From: Uranotaenia lowii
Lineage: Eukaryota > Arthropoda > Insecta > Diptera > Culicidae
Direction: 5' to 3'
Length of the DNA stretch: 64,000 nt
Assembly: GCF_029784155.1 (NCBI RefSeq)
Contig: NC_073692.1
Coordinates: 71,612,208 to 71,676,207 of the forward strand
Below, in pieces: positions 46,897-58,639 of this stretch; positions within the stretch are counted from its first letter, which is position 1, and every line of letters starts with the position of its first letter. The translations under genes and the position numbers were made by a program. The notes beneath the pieces are model-generated. The model had not been told where the DNA came from and did no database searches. It saw only the letters and a program-made list of their open reading frames with translations.

Positions 46897-47920
46897 AAGG
46901 GCGAACACGAAATTATTGTGACACCGAAAATATCATGCCAATTTTCTTATAATGTTCAGAATCAAACCAAAATCTCAGGGTAGTTTTATACATACATTTA
47001 CTTCAAAAATCAAAAGAAAGATTATTCGACGGAGCCTTGAGTGCAAAATTGAACGCATTTTCGCTCGGTGTCCTCCATCAAAGTCTTTACAGTGTTTTAT
47101 CCGGTACCAGTTTTTCAGTTTTTTTTTTTTTTTCATTTTATTAACATGTTCTTCTTGTCTTTGAATGTCTTCTTGCTCTTCCAAAGTTCCCGCTATATTA
47201 TTGCCTAGTACTGCTCCTCCGGGCACAGTTCCGGACGGTTTACTGTGCCCTTTGTGACGAAAGGCTCACTCCTCAATCCGCAAGAGCAGATGGCCTGCCA
47301 AACGAGATATTTGAAGGTGAACTTCGACATTTTCTTCTTCTAAAATTTGTCGTCCACATTGAACTTGCTCTTGCCAGTGAAAAACTCCAACCCCGGAATT
47401 TGCTTAAAATCGGCTTTTATATACGTTTCGTCGTCCATCACACAGCAGCCATATTTTGTCAGCATCTTCTCGTAGAGTTACCGTGCCCGAGTTTTAGCCG
47501 TCGATTGTTGCCGCTCATCGCGATTTGGGAAGTTCTCAACCTTGTATGTATGTAGTCCAGCTCTCTTCTTTGCATTCTGAACGTAGCTCTGCGACATGCC
47601 GATCATTCTAACCAAATCACGGCTTGAGACGTTGGGGTTTGGTTTAATCACCCGCTTCACCTTTCATTCCGTCTTTTTGTTCTCCGGCCCCGGTTTTCTT
47701 CCAGCTCCTTTGCCGTGGTTCAACGTCAACTGCTCCTGGAACCACTTCAACACTCTGGAGACGGTTGAATGGTGAATGTTTTTCCCAACTCCCGTTGCGA
47801 CAGGTCAGAAAATTCCAGGTGTTTGAAAGAATTTGTTTTCTCGACTGTTCTTGATTTTTACCGAATGGTTAACAAGTTATGCCCTGTTGAATGTGTCGCA
47901 ATAATTCCGTGTTCGCCCTT
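46897..47920 (-). mobile_element. Mariner-like element, internally deleted
   Basis: TIRs start AAGGGCGAACACG at 46897 and end with the inverse at 47920 (differing at about two positions over 25). TA lies on both sides (46895-46896, 47921-47922). Length 1024 bp, shorter than the usual 1.3 kb because the 3' part of the transposase gene is missing. Its TIRs differ from those of the element at 16110, so it is a separate subfamily. Confidence 0.88.
47180..47800 (-). pseudogene. Mariner transposase remnant
   Basis: On the minus strand the helix-turn-helix portion reads IKPNPNVSSRDLVRMIGMSQ (47478-47655), followed by the catalytic block VMDDETYIKADFKQIPG near 47400-47445 and LVWQAICSCG near 47290. 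An in-frame stop lies just before LYEKML (near 47478) and another inside the KMSKF region. Sequence after EPFVT is lost, and with it the remaining catalytic residues. Inactive. Confidence 0.85.
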
Positions 47921-48232
47921 TATGCCTGTTAACATGATTTATTTATTTATTTTTTTTCATTCATTCTGGCATGTACATATGAAAAACCAATAACTCGATG
48001 TGTGCAACTTCGTTTTCAACTATTTCTTCCAAGCGAGATCGGAGGCCAAAAATACTTCGTTTGAAGCTTCATATTTTTTAAATTTACTTTAAAATTTAAA
48101 AAAAAGGTTCTGCTTACAAAAAGCTCCACATATTGACATTTCATCAAAATACTGGAGCCTATTAATTATATAGTTAATTCGAAATATTGACACGACTTAC
48201 TATTTCAACTAATATGCATGTATGTACCAGTA

Positions 48233-48584
48233 GACTGAGTCGATTCGGGATTATTTTTGAATTTCGAATCCCTGGAGTCATAAAAATTTTGTTTTGGTTC
48301 AAAAATTATCCATGATTTTTTACAAAATTATTAATAAACGTTCACTTGAGTAAATTTAAATTTCTAGGTTTGTATGGGAAACTTGAATATAATGTACTGA
48401 AAATTCCACATCATTTTGATTTCTTCTGTTTTTGTGCCATTTTATAAATTTTATATTTGTTTATAAAGATACGAAGTTACGGTCTTCAATAAACTTGTTT
48501 AGCGGAAAATTTTTTGGACCAAACCGAAGCTTTCAAGACCCAAGGGTTGGAGAAATTCAAAAATGATCCCAAATCAACTCAGTC
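48233..48584. mobile_element. 352-bp MITE with long TIRs and TA duplication
   Basis: Ends begin GACTGAGTCGATTCGGGAT and are inverse copies over about 60 bp, both containing ATTTTTGAATTT. TA flanks at 48231-48232 and 48585-48586. Non-coding, Tc1/mariner-like by duplication type. Confidence 0.85.
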
Positions 48585-48993
48585 TAATGTATCAGTCGAC
48601 GGAACAAGAAAATGCGTACACAGTTCATAATGAACATTCTTCCACCGTTCTGTGGGAGTAGGTTGTTCGCAAAATTCCTGCCGCCTTCCGAAACAACACC
48701 GATAGACATTGGCACATAGCATTTTGCTCTTAATACATCATCTCGAGTGTATGGTAAATTGTATCTCAAGCAGTTACAAACAAGTTGGTATTACTCTATT
48801 CATTAAATAACTTAAAACAAAATCTTCAGAACTACAACAACGCGTGAGAAATTGTTATTTAAATAACATTAGGAAGCATACACATCGTCTTGGCTAGTTA
48901 TACAAATTTCAATTGATAAAACGGGAAAAACGAGCAGTTAAAACCATCATGATTCTCAACATCATATGATTTGACGCCACTGCTTCGAACGTA

Positions 48994-49902
48994 GGGGAAA
49001 GGTTTCCTAAATGGGCCTATCGGGTTATATGACCCTACGGCTGTTTGATGAAATGGCTGAAAAGACAGCATATCTGACCATTGCATTTTGAGGGTGATAC
49101 GCTTAGAACATAAGGCAAGAAAGAATTTTATGAATTTACAAACTCAAAAAAATTTAAAAAATCATACAAGGTTTTGATACATTTTTATGTAATATTTCGA
49201 CTTTTAAAAATTATACGTAAATAAGCTTAAAACAAAAACTAGAATGGTTTTTGTTTCTTACTCAATTGAACTTAAGAAAATAAACATACTTCAGCTTTTG
49301 TGGAGGTTTAATAATAAATTTATAGTGGAATAATAGAGTGTTTTTGTATGCCCCCATCATGTTTGTAAAATGCCTCCATCCTAAAATAACAGGTTAAATA
49401 GAATAAATAAAAGATTTTTATCATTGAACCTTCAAGCTCTGAATAACATCTTAAGAGAGAATTGAAGATCCAAAAACAGATTTGATAAAGTTTTTCTCAT
49501 GGATGAACTGCCTCCATAGTATGGCTACCCTAAGTTTTGTTTTATTCCATAAAATTATAATATTCATAGATTTTTATCAAACTTCAGCTTTATCGTACGG
49601 AAATTATTACTTTCAAGCAGTTTCAATGAAATTATACGGAAATATTGCCCAAAAAACTGAAATTTTGTTCAAAACATAAATAGGCGCATTTAGCCCGCAC
49701 GGTTTGAGGTTTGGCATTTTAGACAACACTTATAATAAAATCGTTTTCTTGGAAACAGAAGAAAATTTTAACATAAAAATTACTTCAATGTATAGAAAAC
49801 AGATGCCTGCACACGTGTATATAGTTTTTGTACACATATTGGATGTGATATTTGATTAAATCAGTGTTCTGCTTAATAGGCGCATATAGCCCGCTCCTCC
49901 CC
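48994..49902. mobile_element. 909-bp MITE with GGGGA ends and TA duplication
   Basis: Left end TAGGGGAAAGGTTTCCTAAA, right end the inverse of TAGGGGAGGAGCGGGCTATA. Ends match imperfectly (GGGGA, then GGGCCTAT against GCGCCTAT). An inner copy of TAGGCGCATTTAGCCCGC lies near 49682. It shares the GGGGA start and TA duplication with 11827-12801 and may be a distant relative. Confidence 0.6.
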
Positions 49903-49904
49903 TA

Positions 49905-51556
49905 AGCAAAAAAAAATTCTCACAATCTCTTTACCGACACTCATCACGACACGCGTTCCGTTTGCAATTCATCTTTCTCTCAGGGGGCTGATGCAGTTTT
50001 CGAAGTGCAGCCCGTTTTTAGTCGATCCGTTTCTCGCTTTTCGAGTTGATCTTCGGATCAGAGTCTAATGAAAGTGAGTTTAACAAAACAGCTACAGTGC
50101 ACTTTCCAGCTGCAGTTAATTTGCCGTATCCATTCTAAGTGAAGTGATTCTTTCATTGGAACAGACACAAATTAGAACTATCTTCTGACTATATTCCAGT
50201 TTGACAACGAAGTTGGTTTACCGCAAAACAGAGGAAAAAAAAACAAACCTCAACATTCTTCGAATGATAACGAACTTTACATGTAAAGGCAGTAGTTATC
50301 AGAAGTGAAATTGGAAAACGGGAAAAAATGGCAAGCAGCAACGCGTTATGCTGCTCATGATGGCTCAAAGAGCTGTTTGATACGGTGCAGTGAAGAAGTG
50401 AGTGGTAAATTTAATTTGGAAATCGTCATCATCGTTTCAATTGATCAGTCAATCTACTGTGCCCGCGGGTTTAAAATAGATTACGATCCATAGATTCTGT
50501 TAGTCACGATCAGTTAACTGTAGCCTATTCAATCACGTGGAACCGGGTATGAATGTGCTGCGGAGGGTGTGTGTGATTTTAGAATTTCCAGTCAGCCGAC
50601 AATAGAATTCCGATGAATGATTGGAAATGTCGCTCCGCGAAGCATTGAATAAGGTCAAAGTGAATAAATTAAAGTGTTTATAACTTAGATTCCTTTATGT
50701 AATCAGAACACGCATATCGGAGAAATGTGATTCTCCCTGGTGTGGTAGTTACCAGAATAATTGGCTCATTAGACAGCTATAATCTGTATACCTGAGATTT
50801 GCAAGTTTGATCACTAGTGTCATCTAGTTAGTGTATATGTGAGTTCCTCAGTTGATTTGCTTACAAAGAAAATCAGTGAACGCGGAAAAAATATTCCGCA
50901 GTGAAAATCGGGGGAAATCGAAATAAAACCAATTAAAAGGGTTTGAACAAGGAAATCAGTTCAAAAATATGCTATCAACCATTCCGCATCTATTCCATCT
51001 AGTTTCGTAGCCACGACGAGCCGTAGCCGTAGTCGAGTTTTTGAAAAAAAAATAAGTATTTCCATTTTCACGTTTGCAAGAGGTGTAAATGCACCTTAAC
51101 AGCCGTTTGAGTGGAAGGAACATGATGCGTAGCCACTGGGGTGGTCCAAAAATAGGGATATGTTCTAAAATCAGTATTTCGAAGACTGATATCGTTCCTA
51201 GACCTCCCAGAAGGCCTAATGTCAAATTTAGTCAACCTCATTTAGTCAGTTCTAAGAGCATCGGCACCGGTTAGTGCTATCTCAGCTGTTAACCCTGGAC
51301 ACATTCTAGGTCTTATTTTACCTTTAGCAGCTCATTTGCGCACCGGCAAGTGCTTAACTTGTTTACATTTTTTCCACTGGTGACGCGCCGATAGGTGTTG
51401 CTGTTGTTTGTTGCTATTTTCTTTTGTAAATTTTTCCTAGATACTTTAGCACCTCTCAAATCAGGAGCCGGTCGGTATACCAACTTGACTCCTGGCTCGC
51501 TTTTTTTACACCCAGGAGCAAGATAACACCTAGTTTGAAACCTTGCGGTGCGCCGT
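49905..51556. other. Intergenic region with possible untranslated-exon character
   Basis: From about 49980 to 50960 composition is more balanced and contains several TCAGT motifs and a GTGAGT (50070) that could be a splice donor. This could be the 5' non-coding exon and promoter of ninjurin or of a gene outside the window, but no direct evidence links them. Frames are below 90 codons with no domain. Confidence 0.2.
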
Positions 51557-53045
51557 ACTTACTTACTTACTTAATGATCCCGCGCCGATCCTCCGGTGCA
51601 TAGGGCCGTGGTAAAAGACCTCCACTGTTGACAATCCGAAGCCAGCGTCTTCACCTGGTCCCAGTCAAGATTCTCGTCGACAGTTCGGATTTCAGCGGCT
51701 AGGCTTCGCCGCCACGAGTTTCTGAGTCTGCCTCTTCTGGATTCCAATCTAGCGCCTCTGCAAATCTCGTTGTCATCTTTAGCAGTGTGTGCCAATCCAT
51801 CTCCACTTACGTTCCCGAATCTCGATTTCTAGCGCCCTTTGATGACACCGGCGATATTCCGCAGGCAGCAGTTTACAAATACTTGAAGTTTTCGCGTCGT
51901 TACCGCATATGTGCACCAAGTTTCGCACCCGTACAGCAATACGGATTTGACGTTTGAGTTGAAGATTCGGATTTTTGTTCGTAGAGAAATCTGGCGTGAC
52001 CGCCAGATGTTTCGGAGACTCGCAAACGCAAATCCGGCCTTTCTGATCCGGGTTTCGATGCCTTTCCTGGTACCACCATCAGGCGTTATCTGGCTACCAA
52101 GATACTGGAAGCACTCCACTTTCTCAACTTGTCGCCCAGCTACTATGAAACTGGAGGGATTTCCTGTGTTGATCTCCATCGACTTGGTCTTTCCGACATT
52201 GACTTTGAGACCTGCTGCCTTGGAACTTTCGGTGAGGTCGTCGAGTTTGCTCTGCATGTCCGGTTGTATCGTCAGCCAGGTCGAGGTCGTTCAGTTGCTC
52301 CATTGTTGAAGGATTCCACGGAAATCCTCGGTTCGATGCACAGTCAATCGATCCAGTCAGAATCTCATCCATTACGATTAGAAAAAGTAGCGGTGATAAG
52401 ATACATCCTTGTCTCACTCCAGCAGTTACCGGGATTGGTTCCGACAAGACATCGTCGTGCAAGACCTTGCACGAAAATGCCTCGTATTGTGCTTCGATGA
52501 GATGGACTAGTTTCTCTAGTACTCCTCTTCGCCTTAGAGCCGCCCAGATGTTTTCATGGTTAAGTCGGTCGAATGCTTTTTCAAAATCAACAAACACCAG
52601 CAGAAGAGAGTCCTGAAATTCGTTGATTTGTTGCAGTATGATTCGTAGTGTTGTAATGTGGTCCACACATGATCGTCCGGATCGGAATCCAGCTTGTTGC
52701 CGTCGGAGTGTAGCGTCGATTTTCTCCTGGATCCTGTTCAGGATCACGCTTCTATTTCAGCCAGCGAAGGCGCTTCCGAGTTGACGCCATTTATGCGACT
52801 TACTGTTGGCGCTTCGAGCTGCGGATTCTGTTGACCATCGCTATTCGTGACTCAGAAGAGTTGTTCGAAGTGCTCAGTCCATCGTTTGAGCTGATCTGTT
52901 CGATCGGTCAATAACTGACCTGCTCGGTCTTTTAGCGGCATTCTTGCATTAGTCCTTGCACCACTGAGGCGGCGAGAAATGTCATAAAGTAATCGGATAT
53001 CTCCATTGGCGGCGGCTCTTTCTCCCTGCGCCGTTGAAGTGTCAA
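51557..53045 (-). mobile_element. 5'-truncated RTE-clade non-LTR retrotransposon
   Basis: Minus strand. Reverse transcriptase blocks in order: QQAGFRSGRSCVDHI, LLLVFVDFEKAFDRLNHENI, AGVRQGCILSPLLF, LDLADDT (catalytic YADD-type block as LADD). A frameshift and small deletion follow, then LKVNVGKTKSMEI, FQYLGSQITPDGG, LLYGCETW and the C-terminal RGRLRNSWRRSLAAE and W..F..ALC end. The element ends in TTAAGTAAGTAAGTAAGT; a short tandem tail instead of poly(A) is typical of RTE. The endonuclease domain is absent, so the 5' end was lost. Several frameshifts make it dead. Confidence 0.88.
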
Positions 53046-53409
53046 AATGGAGATGATGGAAATGATTGAAAATTGCCCTATAAACATATTTTCAAATACT
53101 TGACATTGTGAATCCATGAACACGGGCACCATTTTGTGCCCTTCGATTTTGCAACCGTTAGTCGGTTAGTCGTTAGCGTTAGTCGGTTCAATGCTTAATA
53201 GTTTCACTGTGGTCATGATATTGGCTGTTTAGTTTTATAATGGTTTTATGAGAGCCATATATAAATAGCTAAAACTTGACGTTTCTCTCGCAAGCCAACC
53301 AATTACACGCGTAGGATGAGTTCCTCATTTTTGAGTTGTTAATCATTATTACAGTAAATGAGGACAGAAATAAGGGATTGGTTGTGAATCGGTGTAATGA
53401 CACCATGAG
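53046..53409. other. Short unassigned segment with GTTAGTCG repeats
   Basis: Contains CCGTTAGTCGGTTAGTCG and a following GTTAGTCGGTT (53155-53188), a small tandem cluster. Otherwise unremarkable. Confidence 0.4.
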
Positions 53410-54240
53410 TTGAAGACGAATTTCATTGTCTGGCGCCATCTTGAAGTCCAAGATGGCGGCTTCCGCTTAATTTCCAAATGATCTTAAGGTCTTAACATCG
53501 CTTGAAACCCCCTACAATATGGATATCGGGTGAAAGAGCTAAACTAGATGAAGTTGAATTTCGCTTTCTGGCGCCATTTCGAAATCCAAGATGGCGGCTT
53601 CTGCAGAACTTCAAAATGCTGTAAATTCTTATTAATCGCATGAAACCTTCATAATATGGGTATTGAGTGAAAGGGCTAAACGAGTAGAATCCAAGATGGC
53701 GGCTTCCGCTGAGGAGTAAAATGCTTTAAATGACTAAAAAAATCGCATGAACCCCCTATGGGCACTGGGTGAAAAGGCTAAACTAGAAAAAGTCGAATTT
53801 CACTATCTGATGCTATCTTGAAATTCAAAATGGTAGAATTCGCTTAACTTTAAAATGCTGTTAACCACTGAAAATAGCATGAAAGCCGCACAATATGAGT
53901 GTTGGGTGAAAAGGCTGAATTAGATGAAGTCGAATTTCTCTTTCTGACACCACCCAAGGCTTAACAAGAAGAAAGCAAATTTCGCTTTCTGACGCCATCT
54001 TGAAATCCAAGATGACAGCTTTCGTTTAACTTTAAAATGCTGTTAATCATTGAAAATCGCATAAAATCTCCACCATATTGCTATTGGGTGACAAAGCGAG
54101 ATTACGAGCTCAACCAGTACAAGTCGAATTTTGCTATCTGACACCATCTTGAAATCTTTTAAAACCTGAATATTATTGATAATAGCATGATAGCTGACAC
54201 CATCATGAAATCCACGATGGCGGCTCTCTATTGACTCTAA
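53410..54240 (+). repeat. Degenerate tandem repeat (AAGATGGCGGCTTCCGCT), forward half
   Basis: Units of about 105-210 bp with the anchors CCAAGATGGCGGCTTC (53449, 53588, 53691, weaker at 53826, 54006, 54216), CTGGCGCCATCTTGAAATCC and GGGTGAAAGGGCTAAACTAG. Copies diverge strongly. Confidence 0.8.
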
Positions 54241-55400
54241 AATGATAGTGAAATTTGACTACTTCTAGTTTAGCCCTTCCAGCCAATACCCACCCAAGTA
54301 ACACCGATTGTTTTGTAAGACTCTTCAAGCCTCTTTTGAAACCTAAACTTGGTCTTGTGGCCTGCTATAAAACTTTCAATGTTACTAGGGCATATTGTGG
54401 AGATTTCATGCGATTTTTAGTCGTTTACAGCATTTTGAGTTAAGCGGAAGCCGCCATCTTGGAATTGAAGATGGCGTCAGATAGTGAAATTCCAATGTGG
54501 TACAAAGAACGTGATGAACAAACACGCACACTATTATAGAACTGATTATTCAAAAAGTTAAAAGGTAAACAAAGCCTACGTCACTTGCCAGGATGTTTAT
54601 GTATCCTATGCGAGAATCGTAAACAGCAGTTGGCAATGAATTTGTTCTCTAATTTTTGCTGGTACAGCGATGATAGTTGTTCGTTTGAAAATGCAACTGA
54701 CGTCACGAATTGGCATGGTTACAATGTTTACAAAAAAAAACTTTTACTAACACTTTGCACGGAATTTCTATCGCCACCTGAGATATGTATACAGGTTGGT
54801 GAAATTCGACTTCTTCTACTCTAGTCCTTCCAACTTATACCCATATTATGGGGGTTTCAGGCGATTATCAATAACATACTTGTTTGAAAAGAAAAGCCGA
54901 AGTTGCCACATTGGATTTCAAAATTTCGTCAGAATAGAAAATTCCACTTGCTCTTGTGTAGTCTTTCCACCCAATACTTATACTGTGGCGTTTTCAATTG
55001 GTTTTCAGTAATTTACAGCATTGTAGAAGCCGCCAGTCCGACTTCTTTTTGTTTAGCCCTATTACCTCATACCCATATTATGAGGGTTTCAAGCTATTAT
55101 AAATAATATACAGGTTTGAAAAGAAAACATTTCAAGATGGTATCAGATAGCAAAATTCGACTTGTACTGACTGGTTGAGCCCGTTCACCCAATACTCATA
55201 TTGTGTATTTTTCATGAGATTTTTAGTCATTCAAAGCTTTGAAAAACAAAGCGGAAGCTGCCGTTTTGGATTGATGATGGCGTCAAGCAACAAATTTTAT
55301 CTCCTACTGGTTGGGCCCTTTCACCCTATACTCATATTGTAAAGATATTCATACCACTTCTGGCGATTTGAAGTATTTTAAAGATTTCTATATTTTTTTT
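54241..55400 (-). repeat. Same degenerate repeat in inverted orientation
   Basis: From about 54240 the anchors appear as their inverse: GAAGCCGCCATCTTGG (54451), GAAGCCGCC (55024) and GAAGCTGCCGTTTTGG (55251), with CTAGTTTAGCCCTTCC-like and AATACCCATATTATG phrases. The two halves together form a large, imperfect palindrome centred near 54240. Confidence 0.75.
54493..54798. mobile_element. 306-bp insertion with 8-9-bp target duplication inside the inverted repeat
   Basis: GTGAAATTC is present at 54484-54492 and 54799-54807. Repeat sequence resumes after the second copy exactly where it stopped (GACTTCTTCTA), so the 306 bp are an insertion. Ends CAATGTGG and the inverse of CAACCTGT are weakly alike. 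Duplication size suggests hAT or Mutator type. Confidence 0.7.
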
Positions 55401-56700
55401 CCTTTAGTTCTAAAACAACACACATGACTGTTCAAAACTGTGAAAAAAATGGGAGTTCCAATTCAAAAGCGTACAATATTGCCTTAGCGTGTCCTGTGTT
55501 GACATCGTCATGGAGAACCGTCCCTTAGTTTTATTAATTATTTAAAATCAAGCACTGAGTACCTTTAAAAAACATGCAATAAAAGCTTGGAATAAACTTT
55601 TTAGTTTATATTTTATTGAACTTTTTATAAAGCATTCAGAACTCTTTCTAAACAACGTAAACAGTCTTTCTAAACAACTTTAACAGTAACATAGTTCATG
55701 CTTTTATAGCGTTTTCATATCCACCTGAAAACAAATGGTAGAATCAAAAATCTAAGCATTTTTATGACCATAATAAAACAATTATAAAACTGCATTTTAA
55801 ATGCAATAATAAAACCATGATAAAACTATGCTTTCTGAATTGGATATAATTAATCGAATTACGAGGCTATCGAAAACTGATATAATATAGCTATGATCGT
55901 AAAGACTTTTTGATATAATTTGAGATATTTTGACATCCTACGAGAAAGACTGCATTTTAACTCATGATTATATAAAGAAAAATATATAAAAATTTTATAG
56001 GTGTACTTTATCTGAACCGTTGTGGTTTGATTGTTTCCTCAACACCCACAGATCAAAATCTACTCCAATCGCGACTTGAAGATATTTGCACATAATTGGC
56101 ATAAGATTTGCATAATATTGGCGTGAAGGAGTTTTTTGCCGAATGACCTTATCCTTCCAGGTATACGCATGGCATATGCCTGAAAGAATAAAATATATTA
56201 TTTTTATCCCATCACAAGACAGGATGATGAAAACAATTAGCAGATTGATTGGCCGTGAGAGAAACACTACGAGAATAAATACCACGTTCTTCAACTTACC
56301 CAGATAGAACACATAGCAAAGTGGCGTATGATCGTGGCAAGAGTAGTCGAGACAGTTGTTTTGAGTTCGGTGCTCACTCTCCCGTCGACATTTTTTTCGT
56401 TTTTTTTTTTTTTTTTTTTTGATGAATCATCCAATAGAAAATCCCTGAAAATAATCTCGAGCTCGAGTTTCTAATCCAATGCTGTCAAAAAAAAAAAGAC
56501 CTAGAGAGTTCCAATCGGTATTGAAATTTCGCAACTGCAAAAACTTGTAACCTCAATACTCTGTTCAAATACTATACCAAACCAGATGGGGTTTTTTTTA
56601 ATAAAAAAAAATCTTCCCTATTTTGCCATGATCAGATTTCAGATTACAAATGAAATGGTATAACTTCAAATCTTTTCAACTAGCTATTCTTGTTTTCTAG
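55401..56700. other. Upstream region of the ninjurin gene
   Basis: AT-rich. A small direct repeat (TCTTTCTAAACAAC twice near 55645-55675) and a T homopolymer at about 56398-56420 are the only structures. TTGTTTTCTAG ending at 56700 is a good splice acceptor, so a 5' non-coding exon probably lies further upstream, but I could not place it. Confidence 0.4.
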
Positions 56701-56719
56701 ATAACCTTATACCAAAGTG

Positions 56720-57292
56720 ATGGCCAAAGATTCCGACAGCGCTCTGGAGCTGGGAATCATAGATCTGCCCAAGCAAAACACAAGCAAACTCGTCAGTACT
56801 GGAACCGACGCTGCAATCCGGGATTCTTCAACTTCACTGATGCGTAGCCAGAGTGTAACCGAAATAGATGGGGGCGGACGGCGAAGCCGCGGTCAACAAA
56901 CCCAGTCGTACGATATCCACAAAGGGATCGCCGAAAGTGCCATGGATATTTCGCTGTTGACGGCTAACGCAAATCAGCTGCGGCTGCTCATCACCTACAA
57001 TGGCCGATCGAAGACTTACATTGCGTGCATAACGCTGGTCATCGTTTCCCTGGTGCTGCAGATACTGGTGGCCAGTGGGGTGATCATAATTAAGGTAGTT
57101 TATTTTGTTTATGATTTACTAGCTTTTAAAAACTTCTTTTGTTTCTAGAGTCAACCAAAATCACGAAGAAGCACTCCAATAGAACGGTTAAAAATAGCGA
57201 CCTCAATTGGATTGACGATCATTACGGTTATCAACATTTTAGTGGCTTCGCTGGTAGTCACCCAGGCAGAACCGGATTCCAATAAAAATTGA
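56720..57292 (+). CDS. Ninjurin-family two-pass membrane protein, two coding exons
   Basis: Exons 56720-57094 and 57149-57292 join in frame into 172 residues; the 54-bp intron is GT-AG (GTAGTT/TTTCTAG). The N-terminal 60 residues are Ser/Thr-rich and unstructured. The ninjurin core begins at about 63: HKGIAESAMDISLLTANANQ forms the amphipathic segment, followed by TM1 (about 99-124, IACITLVIVSLVLQILVASG) and, from exon 2, a short basic loop and TM2 (about 140-165, IGLTIITVINILVASLVV). Ninjurins oligomerise in the plasma membrane; vertebrate NINJ1 drives membrane rupture in dying cells and acts in adhesion, and insects have several paralogues (NijA, NijB, NijC in Drosophila). I cannot tell which one this is. 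An in-frame TAA at 56702-56704 supports the ATG chosen. Reading through the intron would give a protein lacking TM2. Confidence 0.93.
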
Positions 57293-57399
57293 TAGTAAAT
57301 CAGTTGAATAAGCTTAATACTATGCACTACATTAAGAGGTAGGATCAAGCAAAAACGATAGTCTAGGATAGATATTTTTAAGGATGCACAAAGAAACTC

Positions 57400-57405
57400 A
57401 ATAAA
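57400..57405 (+). terminator. Poly(A) signal of the ninjurin gene
   Basis: AATAAA 108 nt downstream of the TGA at 57290-57292. Confidence 0.6.
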
Positions 57406-58631
57406 GACCCCCGAAGCTTTACAACATAATATATTCCAGAAATAGTTTTATCGAAAATTCCTAACTTCAGTTTCTGCAATAGCTTAGGTTGGTTAAAATA
57501 TTTACTTTTTTGCTTAATCAGCGAAAATACGGTAACTGAAAAGAATTTAGATCATCTAAACTCAAATCGAGCTCTTTTCAACATCAGGTATTCAGCTTTG
57601 AAAGATGCTTCCGTGAGCGTTCAAATTAACGTATTTTTCATCTTTGAACCGCCATTAAACAAAAATTGTTCATTCGAATTCTGGACGCTGATTTCCTTGT
57701 AAATAATATTTTGTTTTTATTTGTATATCAGAAACGAAATGCATCACGGTATATCATATTACGAAACCGTCAACCCGGCAACCGACGGGTTGCAGTAGAA
57801 ATAGATAAACCACACAGGGGAATGTCAGGTCCTTTTTTTGTATTTAAGTATTTGAGAACGTTTTTAACCCAAAATGGAACCAACTGGTCCGAGTCCGGAA
57901 GCGAAACATTGTGGTTTCCAGAATTCCGTTTTTTGTAGGCGCTGCCTTTGCCGTGATCCGGTTTTATGGCCTGTTTTGAAATGCTGAGTGCTTTTCGACC
58001 GACAATTACTCTTGCCAAAGTCTTTTCAAGGCATATGGAGGATCAAACGGATGAAAAATACGAAATACCTGGAGAAACTCATGCGTCCGTTTTACCCGAC
58101 CTTGGGGTGTCCGTCTTCCCCGCTTTAGCATATTTTGTTTCATAACGTTTGTTGTTCAAGTCCTTCGACCGAAATTCGCTGATTTTCCTCCAGATGGTTA
58201 AAGAGAAGCCTAATAAACTCTCCACTGCACCTTTGAAAAAGGTTGACATTTTCAAAAATGTTGCGAGTTATGAACTATTTTCTGAGTAGAGAAAATTACA
58301 TCAAATAATGGATCCTCGAAGTTTTTGTTTGTTTTGTTTACTGTTACCTTGCTAGATGTAAATAAACAAAGGGTTTCGAAAGTGTTGATACACAAATGCA
58401 AACAAATTCCCATCATTAGATTTATGCCAAACATTGTAGTTTTCGAAATATTAGGTGGCATGAATAAGAAAATAGCAATTGCTTCGACAGCTTTTACTAA
58501 GCTCCAACTTTAGAATGGAAAAATTTGAAAGCATTTGCTCTACTAGACACAGGCGCGGTCCTATGAAGGGGGTGATCGGGGTGAACAATTTTCAATTTTC
58601 TTTATTTTTAAAAATTTCTAATAATTTAATG
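57406..58631. other. Intergenic DNA, nothing recognised
   Basis: A more balanced-composition patch (about 57760-58140) has open frames of 82-90 codons on both strands without any domain. No terminal repeats were found. Confidence 0.35.
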
Positions 58632-58639
58632 GATTAACA

